64,000 nt of DNA from Lysobacterales bacterium. Its GTDB lineage: Bacteria > Pseudomonadota > Gammaproteobacteria > Xanthomonadales > SZUA-5. A program made the translations under genes and the position numbers. Under the pieces are notes generated by a model, which saw only the letters and a program-made list of their open reading frames with translations, searched no databases and was not told the origin of the DNA. Shown here piece after piece: positions 57,233-64,000 of the stretch (its first letter is position 1; each line of letters starts with the position of its first letter). The DNA lies in contig JALHMG010000003.1 of NCBI GenBank assembly GCA_022844135.1, forward strand, positions 124,001-188,000. Direction: 5' to 3'.

Positions 57233-58003
57233 TTACTGGTTAGCAATGATGATGGCGTCGATGCTCCTGGCATCGCCGTGCTCAGCGATGCCCTGCGCAC
57301 ACTCGGACGCGTGAGCGTGGTGGCGCCGGATCGCGATCGCAGCGGTGCGAGTAACTCGCTCACACTGGATCAGCCGATCCGCGCGGTCGATCTGGGCAAT
57401 GGCCGCTATCGCGTGGCCGGCACGCCCACCGATTGTGTGCATCTGGCGCTGGCCGGATTGCTCGATGAGTTGCCGCGAATCGTGGTGTCGGGCATCAACA
57501 ATTCCGCAAATATGGGCGACGATGTGCTGTATTCGGGCACCGTGGCGGCGGCCATGGAAGGGCGGTTCCTCGGCCTGCCGGCAATCGCGATGTCGCTGGT
57601 CACCGCCGACCATATTGGCAAACACTACGAGACTGCGGCGCAAGTGGCCGTCAAATTGGTGCAGCGCTTGCTGGCCGATCCGTTGCCAGCGGACACCATT
57701 TTGAACGTGAATGTTCCAGATCGAGCGATTGGCGACATCCGAGGTTTCGAAGTCACACGGCTCGGCCATCGCCACCGCTCCGAGGCCTGCATTCGGCAGA
57801 CCGATCCGCGCGGACGCCCGGTATGGTGGATTGGGCCGGCGGGTCCAGAGCAAGACGCCGGGCCCGGAACGGATTTCCACGCGGTGCGCATGGGCTTTGT
57901 TTCGATCACGCCGCTGACGGTGGATCTGACGCGCTACTCGGCGCTGGACAAGCTGAGCGCATGGGTGCGCAACGATGCGGCACGCGCGGGTTTAAGCTTA
58001 TGA
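57227..58003 (+). CDS. surE: 5'/3'-nucleotidase SurE
   Basis: 258 residues. Begins [14 protein letters not shown], with the metal-binding D8-D9, then [26 protein letters not shown], the family signature. It removes phosphate from nucleoside monophosphates and is linked to stationary-phase survival. pcm overlaps its stop (ATGA), giving the classic surE-pcm-nlpD order. Confidence 0.97.
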   Translation: MHLLVSNDDGVDAPGIAVLSDALRTLGRVSVVAPDRDRSGASNSLTLDQPIRAVDLGNGRYRVAGTPTDCVHLALAGLLDELPRIVVSGINNSANMGDDVLYSGTVAAAMEGRFLGLPAIAMSLVTADHIGKHYETAAQVAVKLVQRLLADPLPADTILNVNVPDRAIGDIRGFEVTRLGHRHRSEACIRQTDPRGRPVWWIGPAGPEQDAGPGTDFHAVRMGFVSITPLTVDLTRYSALDKLSAWVRNDAARAGLSL

Positions 58004-58677
58004 CGCGCATCGCACCGCCACCGCCCGCAGCGATGAAGGGTGCGGGCATGACCAGCCAGCGCGCGCGCGATCGGCTCATCGAACGGCTGCGTATCGGCGG
58101 CATCAAAGACGAGGCCGTGCTCGAAGTAATGGGCGCTTTGCCGCGGCACTTGTTTATCGACGAAGCGCTCGCGAGCCGCGCTTATGAGGACACCGCATTG
58201 CCGATCGGCATGGGCCAGACGATTTCGCAGCCCTACGTGGTGGCGCTGATGACGCAATCGCTGCGCGGAATTGCGGGCATCGACAAGGTCCTGGAAATCG
58301 GCACCGGATCGGGCTACCAGGCGGCGGTGTTGGCCAAACTGTTCAAAGAAGTATTCACGATCGAGCGAATCGACGAGCTGCTTCGCATGGCGCGCAAGCG
58401 CTTTCGCCAGTTGGGGCTCAACATCCGATCTAAACACGACGATGGCAATATCGGCTGGCCCGAATACGCGCCTTTCGATGCCGTGATCGCCACCGCGGCG
58501 CGTGAGTCGATCGACCCCAGATTGCTCGACCAGGTACGCATCGGCGGTATCGTGGTGGCGCCGATCGGTCCGCCGGGGCAACAAACGCTAGTGCGCATGA
58601 CAAGGGGAGCGGAAGGATGGAGCAGGGAGTCGCTGGGCGCGGTCAGTTTCGTGCCGTGGGTCAAAGGCGTGGCATGA
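58000..58677 (+). CDS. pcm: protein-L-isoaspartate O-methyltransferase
   Basis: 225 residues. SAM-binding motif I is [34 protein letters not shown] and DAVIATAA complete the family pattern. The enzyme methylates isoaspartyl residues to repair aged proteins. It overlaps both surE and nlpD, so the three are translationally coupled. Confidence 0.96.
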   Translation: MTRIAPPPPAAMKGAGMTSQRARDRLIERLRIGGIKDEAVLEVMGALPRHLFIDEALASRAYEDTALPIGMGQTISQPYVVALMTQSLRGIAGIDKVLEIGTGSGYQAAVLAKLFKEVFTIERIDELLRMARKRFRQLGLNIRSKHDDGNIGWPEYAPFDAVIATAARESIDPRLLDQVRIGGIVVAPIGPPGQQTLVRMTRGAEGWSRESLGAVSFVPWVKGVA

Positions 58678-59807
58678 GAATTCTGCTGCTCGCGATGCTG
58701 CTGCCGCTGGCCGCATGCCAGCAGAGCGTGGTCGTGCGCCCCGCCGCGGTGGATGAACCGGCACCCCGCGTTGCGCCACAGGCCGCAGCCGACACGCGCT
58801 ATCACGAGGTGCAGGCCGGCGATACCTTGTACAAGATTTCCATGCAGTACGGAGTGGACTATCGCGACCTGGCGGCGTGGAATGGCATCGAGGCGCCGTA
58901 TACGATTTACCCTCGGCAGCGCTTGCGCGTCGGTAGCGATGCGCCAGCGGTGGCCGTCACATCCAGCGAGCCGCAGCAGCCTGCAGCGCCCGTAATCAGT
59001 GCGCCAGGCACGGTGCCGGCGAACGCCGAGCGCGTCGGCGGCGCGGTCGCCGCGCCACGCGACGCCGGGTACGACGAGCGCTTTGGAGTGACCGTGCCCG
59101 AAGGTGCCGAACCGCTGGATGCACCGACGCCCACGCCCGCGTCTACGCCAACGCCGACCAGCCCGACGCCCGCCGAGGCACCGATTGCGAGCGCACCAGA
59201 ACCCGTATCTTCGCCGGCAATGGCAGTAGCCGCGCCCTCAAGCGCGAGCGCGCCGACGGCTGGTGGCGCCGTGGCATCGACCACAACGACGGCTGGCGCC
59301 GCGGCATCGACCACAACGACGGCCGCTGGCGCCGCGGCATCGACCGCCGCCGGTGCCGCAACGACTGCGGCGGTTGCAAATCCTACGAGCGTTTCCGCGC
59401 CCTCCGCGCCGAGCGCACCGCCCGCCCGCCCGAGCGCAGCCGGCTGGATCTGGCCCGCGCAAGGCCGCGTGGTCGTGACCTACGCTGCTGGCGATCCGAC
59501 GCGCCAGGGCATCGATATCGCCGGCGACCTGGGCTCGCCCATCAGCGCGGCGCGCGATGGCGAAGTGGTTTACAGCGGCGCCGGGCTGATCGGTTACGGC
59601 GAGTTGATCATCATCAAACACTCGCCGGAACTTCTGAGCGCCTACGGCCACAATCGAGTACGCCTGGTGAAGGAAGGCGACAAGGTCAAGGCTGGCCAGA
59701 AGATCGCCGAGATGGGCAAAAACGCAGCCAATCGCGTGCTTGTGCATTTCGAGATTCGCCGCAACGGCAAGCCGGTCGATCCGCAGCCGCTGTTGCCGGC
59801 GCGTTGA
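58674..59807 (+). CDS. nlpD: NlpD-like LysM/M23 lipoprotein, amidase activator
   Basis: 377 residues. A lipobox ends at C15 (LLPLAAC). LysM domain at ~43-86 ([28 protein letters not shown]). A long Ala/Thr/Pro linker follows. The C-terminal M23 domain lacks the canonical zinc residues: QGIDIAG replaces the H-x-nD motif and AYGHN replaces HxH. That is the pattern of NlpD/EnvC activators of N-acetylmuramyl-L-alanine amidases in septal splitting, not of a peptidase. Start ATG 58674 overlaps pcm. No rpoS follows. Confidence 0.93.
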   Translation: MRILLLAMLLPLAACQQSVVVRPAAVDEPAPRVAPQAAADTRYHEVQAGDTLYKISMQYGVDYRDLAAWNGIEAPYTIYPRQRLRVGSDAPAVAVTSSEPQQPAAPVISAPGTVPANAERVGGAVAAPRDAGYDERFGVTVPEGAEPLDAPTPTPASTPTPTSPTPAEAPIASAPEPVSSPAMAVAAPSSASAPTAGGAVASTTTTAGAAASTTTTAAGAAASTAAGAATTAAVANPTSVSAPSAPSAPPARPSAAGWIWPAQGRVVVTYAAGDPTRQGIDIAGDLGSPISAARDGEVVYSGAGLIGYGELIIIKHSPELLSAYGHNRVRLVKEGDKVKAGQKIAEMGKNAANRVLVHFEIRRNGKPVDPQPLLPAR

Positions 59808-59814
59808 TTTTCGC

Positions 59815-60309
59815 TTGCAACACCGGCTCGCCACGCAAGCTGATCTGGACGCCGTGTATGCGCTTTATATGGCGCCGACGGTGGTGCCGTTCCTGGCGTA
59901 CGACGCCATGGCTCGCAGCGAATTCGAGCCGGTGTACGAGGAGCTGCTGAGCACCCACAACTTTACCCTGTGCCTGGATGATTCCGGCGAGTTGGCGGGC
60001 TTCTATCGAGTGACCCGCTTCTCCGGTCGCATGCAACATGTGGCGTACTTGAGCACCGTCGCCGTTGCACCGCAGCTTGCAGGCACTGGCGTTGCGCGGT
60101 CGATGATCGATGCCGTGATCGGGCGATTGCGCGCCGCCGGCGTGCTGCGCTTCGAGCTGCTGGTCGAGTCCGACAATCCGCGCGCGATTGCGTTTTACAC
60201 CAAGCTTGGCTTCGAAGTTGAAGGCCGGCAACGCATGGCGTACAAACGCGCGCACCAAGCGCACTTCGTAGACGAGCTGATGATGGCTCTGGTGTTTACG
60301 GGACCATGA
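59815..60309 (+). CDS. GNAT-family N-acetyltransferase
   Basis: 164 residues from a TTG at 59815; the start is uncertain because no ATG is near and the in-frame upstream codons overlap nlpD. The GNAT motif A VAVAPQLAGTGVARSMIDAV (acetyl-CoA pyrophosphate loop Q-x-x-G-x-G/A) and the IAFYTKLGFEVEGRQRMAYKR C-terminal strand are clear. The substrate is unknown. It lies 8 bp after nlpD, where rpoS sits in many gammaproteobacteria. Confidence 0.85.
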   Translation: MQHRLATQADLDAVYALYMAPTVVPFLAYDAMARSEFEPVYEELLSTHNFTLCLDDSGELAGFYRVTRFSGRMQHVAYLSTVAVAPQLAGTGVARSMIDAVIGRLRAAGVLRFELLVESDNPRAIAFYTKLGFEVEGRQRMAYKRAHQAHFVDELMMALVFTGP

Positions 60310-60671
60310 GTAAGAACGCTTGACCCGCGTATTCAGATGGCTGCCGACAGTGGTCGGCTGACATCAGCGACCTGTCGCCAAGCGTGTCCCCTATCGGGCA
60401 TGCGCTGTTCGAAATTGCACAGAGCCGATCGCACTGCTGACGCTGCTGCACGTGTCGAGCTGGTAATTCGTCGATCGGCCTCACGAAAATGGCCATGCAG
60501 TTCATCGGTTTGAGGTTTCAGGTGCTCAAGCGTCGGTCCGGACGGCCTGCGACGCGCAATGGCGCGAAGGCTTGACGATTGCTGGCACGCAATCTGCAAC
60601 ATCCCGCGTTTGCAGGCGCTGCCGAGTTCCGGCAGCCCTCGCACGGATAACACTGCGCAGGAGATCGAACG
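60310..60671. other. intergenic region upstream of the ADOP-type permease
   Basis: About 360 bp. It holds the sigma-54-like element at 60583-60598 and the ribosome site of the next gene. No other feature was recognised. Confidence 0.55.
60583..60598 (+). promoter_or_regulatory. candidate sigma-54 (RpoN) promoter
   Basis: TGGCAC-GCAAT-CTGCA: GG and GC are exactly ten bases apart, as in the -24/-12 element TGGCAC-N5-TTGCA, with one mismatch (C for T). The expected start is about 60610, and a good AGGAG site precedes the permease ATG at 60672. Confidence 0.55.
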
Positions 60672-63140
60672 ATGTTTACAGGCCTGTTTTCCGACCTGCG
60701 ACTGGGTCTACGCGCATTGAGCGCTCGTCCCGGCTTTTGCATCGCGGCGATCTTGACACTGGCGCTCGGCATTGGCGCCAACACCGCGGTATTCAGCGTA
60801 CTCAACGGCTTGTTGCTCAAGCCCTTGCCCTACGCCGATGGCGAACGCCTGGTGCAGGTGTACAACGTTTATCCAAAGATGAACCTGCTCGATGCAGGTT
60901 CCTCGGTTCCGGATTATCTGGATCGGAAGTCCGACATCGCAGCGCTGGAGGACTTGGCGCTGTACCACGGATCCAGCTTCAACCTCAGTCAGGATGGCGC
61001 ACCGCAGCGCTTGACCGGCATTCGCGCCACGGCGTCCTTGTTTACGACGTTGGGGGTGGGCGCCAGCCTCGGACGAACGTTTGGCCAGGACAACGAAATC
61101 GTCGGCCAGGACCGTGTCGCCGTGCTCAGCCATGCCAGCTGGCAGAACCTGTTTGCCGGCGATCCGCGCATCCTCGATAGAGAGGTGCGGATGAATGGCG
61201 AGGTCTACCGAATTGTTGGCGTCATGCCTGAGGGTTTTGCGTTTCCGAACAAGGATGTTCAACTCTGGGTGCCATTCGCTTTTACCGAGCAGCAGCGCAG
61301 CGATGACGAACGCGGCAATGAGTTTTCGGTGTCGATCGGTCGGCTTGCTCCGGGTGCAACGGTTGAGCAATTGAATGCGCAATTGCGGGCTGGCGCGATG
61401 AGTCTTGCCGATCGCGTAGCCGGCTTGGCCGACGAGCGCGCGGCCGGATACGCCACGTTCATTCGGGAAGGTGGCTTCTACGGCGAATCTAAGTCCCTTC
61501 GCGAATATTGGGTGGGCGAGATCAAACCGACTATTTTTCTGCTGCAATCGGTGGTGGCGCTGGTCTTGCTCATTGCCTGTGCCAATGTCGCCAATCTGAT
61601 GCTGACGCGCGTCCACGCTCGCGAGAAAGAACTGTCGGTGAAGACCGCGATTGGCGCCGGCCGCTGGCGCATCGCCCGGCAACTGCTGGCCGAATCCACG
61701 CTACTGGCGCTTGCGGGCGGCGCAGTCGGCGTGGCCGTGGCCTACGCCGCGTTGCATCTGCTGGATGTTTTCGATTTGGCGGGCAACCGATTTGCCGATC
61801 AGATCGGCATCGATCATTCGGTGTTGTTGTTTACCATCGGCCTGAGCTGCGCGACCGGCATGCTGTTCGGCTTGATGCCGGCGCTATCTCCGCTGGGCGG
61901 CCGCGTCAACGAGATCCTGAAGGAAGGTGGCCGCAGCATGGGCGGCAGTCGAGCCGCACGCATGACACGGCAGTTGCTCGTCATTGCCCAGATGGGCCTG
62001 GCGGTCAGCCTGCTGGTTGGCGCTGGATTGCTGTTGCGTAGTTTCTGGAGCGCCCAGGCGCAGGACCCCGGTTTCGTGGAAGAAGGCCTGCTGACCGCAC
62101 GGGTTGAGTTGCCAACCAGCACCTACCCTGAGGACAGCCAGAGAGCTGCCTTCTTCGAGCGCACATTGAGCGAAATCCGCGCTTTGCCTGGCGTCAGCAA
62201 TGCCGCCTTTGTGAGCGGCTTACCATTCCAAGGTAGCAACTGGATGTCGTCGTATCGGATCGATGGACAGGAAGTAGCTCCGGGTCAGCCTGCGCCACAC
62301 GGCTTCATTCGCATCGTCGACGAGAGCTTTTTTGCCGCGATGCGGATTCCGGTGTTGCAAGGGCGCGGTTTCGACGTCTCCGACAGTGCCACGTCGACGC
62401 GCGTCGTGGTGATCGATCAGGTATTGGCCGATAAGTACTTTCCGCGAGGCGATGCGATTGGCCAGACCATCCTCTGGGGCGGCGAAGACGAACCGCTCAA
62501 GTGGACGATCGTTGGCGTCGTTGGAACGATCAAGAGCATCAACCTCACAGAGCAGGTCACGAAGGAGACCTATTACTTCAGCTTCAGGCAGCAGCCGGCC
62601 GATCAGGGCTCCCTGGTGCTGCGCACGGGCCTTCCCACTGGCGGTCTGGTTGAGGGACTGCGTGAGGCGGTGCTCAAGGTCGATCCGCAACAGCCCATCC
62701 ACGACATTCGCACCATGGACGAACGGATCGGTATCGCCATGGACGAGCGCCGCGCGCCGATGTTGCTCGTGCTGATATTCGCCAGCATCGCCCTGCTGCT
62801 GGCGATCGTCGGCATCTTCGGCGTGCTTTCGCATATGGTTCAGCAACGCACCGGCGAAATCGGCGTACGCCTCGCCATCGGCGCCCGCACCAACGATGTG
62901 CAGCGATTGATTCTGGCTCAGGGAGCCCGAATCGTAGCCTATGGTCTGGTGCTGGGAATCGCCGGCGCGCTAACCCTCTCCGCGTTCATGAAGTCGCAGC
63001 TGTTCGGCGTGAGCAGCTCGGACCCGTTGACGCTGATATCGGTGCTGCTCCTGTTGGGTGGCACCGCCCTGTTCGCCTGCTGGCTGACGGCGCGGCGAGC
63101 CGCCGCGACACAACCGCTGGTCGCGCTTCGCCAGGAGTGA
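60672..63140 (+). CDS. ADOP-type FtsX/MacB-like permease
   Basis: 822 residues with two FtsX-type halves: N-terminal helix (IAAILTLALGIGANTAVFSV), periplasmic domain, three central helices, then a second periplasmic domain and three C-terminal helices. This is the 'duplicated orphan permease' layout. The VHAREKELSVKTAIGAGRWRIARQLLAEST and VRLAIGARTNDVQRLI loops match MacB permeases. No ATPase is encoded beside it, so it must borrow one or act differently. AGGAG 8 nt before the ATG supports the start. A sigma-54-like promoter lies upstream. Confidence 0.9.
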   Translation: MFTGLFSDLRLGLRALSARPGFCIAAILTLALGIGANTAVFSVLNGLLLKPLPYADGERLVQVYNVYPKMNLLDAGSSVPDYLDRKSDIAALEDLALYHGSSFNLSQDGAPQRLTGIRATASLFTTLGVGASLGRTFGQDNEIVGQDRVAVLSHASWQNLFAGDPRILDREVRMNGEVYRIVGVMPEGFAFPNKDVQLWVPFAFTEQQRSDDERGNEFSVSIGRLAPGATVEQLNAQLRAGAMSLADRVAGLADERAAGYATFIREGGFYGESKSLREYWVGEIKPTIFLLQSVVALVLLIACANVANLMLTRVHAREKELSVKTAIGAGRWRIARQLLAESTLLALAGGAVGVAVAYAALHLLDVFDLAGNRFADQIGIDHSVLLFTIGLSCATGMLFGLMPALSPLGGRVNEILKEGGRSMGGSRAARMTRQLLVIAQMGLAVSLLVGAGLLLRSFWSAQAQDPGFVEEGLLTARVELPTSTYPEDSQRAAFFERTLSEIRALPGVSNAAFVSGLPFQGSNWMSSYRIDGQEVAPGQPAPHGFIRIVDESFFAAMRIPVLQGRGFDVSDSATSTRVVVIDQVLADKYFPRGDAIGQTILWGGEDEPLKWTIVGVVGTIKSINLTEQVTKETYYFSFRQQPADQGSLVLRTGLPTGGLVEGLREAVLKVDPQQPIHDIRTMDERIGIAMDERRAPMLLVLIFASIALLLAIVGIFGVLSHMVQQRTGEIGVRLAIGARTNDVQRLILAQGARIVAYGLVLGIAGALTLSAFMKSQLFGVSSSDPLTLISVLLLLGGTALFACWLTARRAAATQPLVALRQE

Positions 63141-63260
63141 GTTGTCGCCGCCGGAACGTGCGATCGAATCGACGGGATACCTGGCTTCGGCGGCGCGAGG
63201 CGCTTGGACGCAGCGCGTTCGAACCTGCACGTTCGGCAGCGGCTTCCAAAGTCTCTGACT

Positions 63261-63554
63261 TTATTGCGCATCGATCGCCAACACTCGTAGGCTCAGCGAG
63301 ACATCGTCCTTCATGGCCCAGAACCAGTCGCGCGCAACCAGAGCCATCAGCGTCTCAGCGGTAGCCAACACCTGCGCCGGATCGGCGCAATCTGCCTCGC
63401 AAATGATTGCCGGGTACTGCGCGCGGAAGCGCCACGCGCTGGGTGCATTGCCCAGCAGGTGTCGCGCAACTCGATCAAGAACAGCAACCGCTACGGCATG
63501 CCCGTAAGACTTTTCAAGTTCCTCAAGCTCATTCACCGCCAGTTTCAGTTTCAT
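63261..63554 (-). CDS. hypothetical 97-residue protein, possible remnant of a GGDEF domain
   Basis: 97 residues. The layout KSYGHAVAVAVLDRVARHLL...WRFRAQYPAIICEA and the spaced helices resemble the second half of a GGDEF domain, where GGDEF would be replaced by RAQYP; this is a pattern resemblance only. No other family was seen. ATG 63554 is the only ATG start. A plain hypothetical gene is the alternative. Confidence 0.45.
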   Translation of the reverse strand: MKLKLAVNELEELEKSYGHAVAVAVLDRVARHLLGNAPSAWRFRAQYPAIICEADCADPAQVLATAETLMALVARDWFWAMKDDVSLSLRVLAIDAQ

Positions 63555-63864
63555 GATTCGCGGGCCCCGCTGATGCCAGGCATGATCGCATCGATATCTA
63601 CGCGCCCCCTTGGACTGCGGCCGCCCCTGCTGAAGTTTTCCCGCTGCACAGCCTGCTGTGCAGAGCAGCGAACATCCTGCTCAGCAGCAGGCTGCTGAGC
63701 CCAAAGCGGCAGCAGGGCTGCCGCAGTCCAAGGGCTGAGCGCAAAGCGACAACAGGGCTGCCGCAGTCCAAGGATGCCGATCTTGGCGGAGCGCGGATGC
63801 GCTCAACTCTCGAAGGCGTGGTCAGTCGTTTCGAACCCGAACGGATTTCGCCGCCGATTCGCGT
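63555..63864. other. intergenic region with hairpin repeats
   Basis: About 310 bp with no supported gene; it contains the hairpin and direct-repeat cluster listed separately. Confidence 0.5.
63630..63775. repeat. hairpin and direct-repeat cluster
   Basis: GCACAG/CTGTGC and CAGCAGC/GCTGCTG inverted repeats are followed by two direct copies of GCAGGGCTGCCGCAGTCCAAG (or CAACAGGG variant) about 39 bp apart, with GCTGAGC(G/C)CAAAGCG before each second copy. The GGACTGCGG at the left mirrors CCGCAGTCC at the right. It looks like a palindromic intergenic element. Confidence 0.6.
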
Positions 63865-63999
63865 CTAACCCGCCAACGCCCCGCCGCAGCTCGATCCCTG
63901 GCCTGCGGTGCAGCCGAAGCAATGTCCGGCGACGGCGATTTTGCGTGGGATTTCGGCCTGCAGCAAATCGCCTAAATGCACCGGCCGTTCGCCCGCAGA
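63865..63999 (-). CDS. unrecognised cysteine-rich protein, C-terminus only
   Basis: 44 visible residues ending at TAG 63865-63867: ...VHLGDLLQAEIPRKIAVAGHCFGCTAGQGSSCGGALAG. The CxxC plus a further Cys suggests a metal or cluster site, but no family was recognised. The N-terminus lies beyond the window edge. Confidence 0.6.
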   Translation of the reverse strand, partial: SAGERPVHLGDLLQAEIPRKIAVAGHCFGCTAGQGSSCGGALAG

Positions 64000-64000
64000 C

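Noticed and set aside
58674-59807. Active M23 endopeptidase
   Set aside because: The zinc-binding His residues are replaced, matching NlpD/EnvC activators instead.

Overview
This window looks like the chromosome of a GC-rich gammaproteobacterium, most likely a member of the Lysobacterales (Xanthomonadales), perhaps near Rhodanobacteraceae. That placement is inferred from gene content and order: roxA overlapping purB, a 180-kDa-type NAD-glutamate dehydrogenase, surE-pcm-nlpD, a TonB-dependent receptor, an IPTL-CTERM-like surface protein, a secreted protein ending in DGFE, and CTCACCCCAGCC/GCGGGAGAGGG palindromic intergenic repeats. No 16S gene is present, so the placement is not proved. No insertion sequence, prophage or CRISPR array was seen.

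Layout. 1-3.6 kb: the tail of hda, then an ECF sigma factor overlapping a transmembrane Ser/Thr kinase. 3.8-9.6 kb: minus-strand secreted proteins, namely a beta-helix protein, an IPTL-CTERM-like anchored repeat protein, a small cohesin-like protein and a dockerin-bearing protein. 10.1-15.3 kb: ruvA, an rRNA pseudouridine synthase, a MAPEG protein, a lipoprotein, an acyl-CoA dehydrogenase and rlmM. 15.5-17.4 kb: an HvfA-HvfB-HvfC cassette for a copper-binding RiPP whose precursor carries ten EGKCG motifs. 18.1-24.4 kb: a DadA-like oxidase, hutG, a glycine-zipper protein, an AraC regulator and a CHASE2 sensor. 24.5-30.9 kb: a divergent DEAD-box-like protein, ggt, rlmJ, a minisatellite, tRNA-Pro(GGG) and pip. 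30.9-34.6 kb: a zinc locus (DUF3299, permease, ATPase and ZrgA-like protein) divergent from a MerC-like gene, with a Zur-box-like site between them. 34.6-45.4 kb: roxA, purB, a nested inverted-repeat island, gdhB, a 15-copy array of 37-bp palindromic repeats and a TonB receptor.

45.5-54.5 kb: a 1695-residue kinase/AAA/GAF/GGDEF signalling protein, an SxtJ-DUF5989-carbamoyltransferase cassette, a DMT exporter and an orphan AbrB-type protein. 54.5-60.3 kb: glmU, a decayed vapBC locus, smr, surE-pcm-nlpD and a GNAT gene where rpoS would be expected. 60.5-64 kb: a candidate sigma-54 promoter and an orphan ADOP-type permease, a small unknown gene, hairpin-rich DNA and the C-terminus of a cysteine-rich protein.

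The parts that best reward follow-up are the HvfABC cassette, the cohesin-like/dockerin surface cluster, the putative Zur-controlled zinc locus, the 37-bp palindrome array and the multi-domain cyclic-di-GMP protein. Most start codons were chosen from family N-termini, ribosome binding sites, lipoboxes or signal peptides; several non-ATG starts remain uncertain and are flagged.
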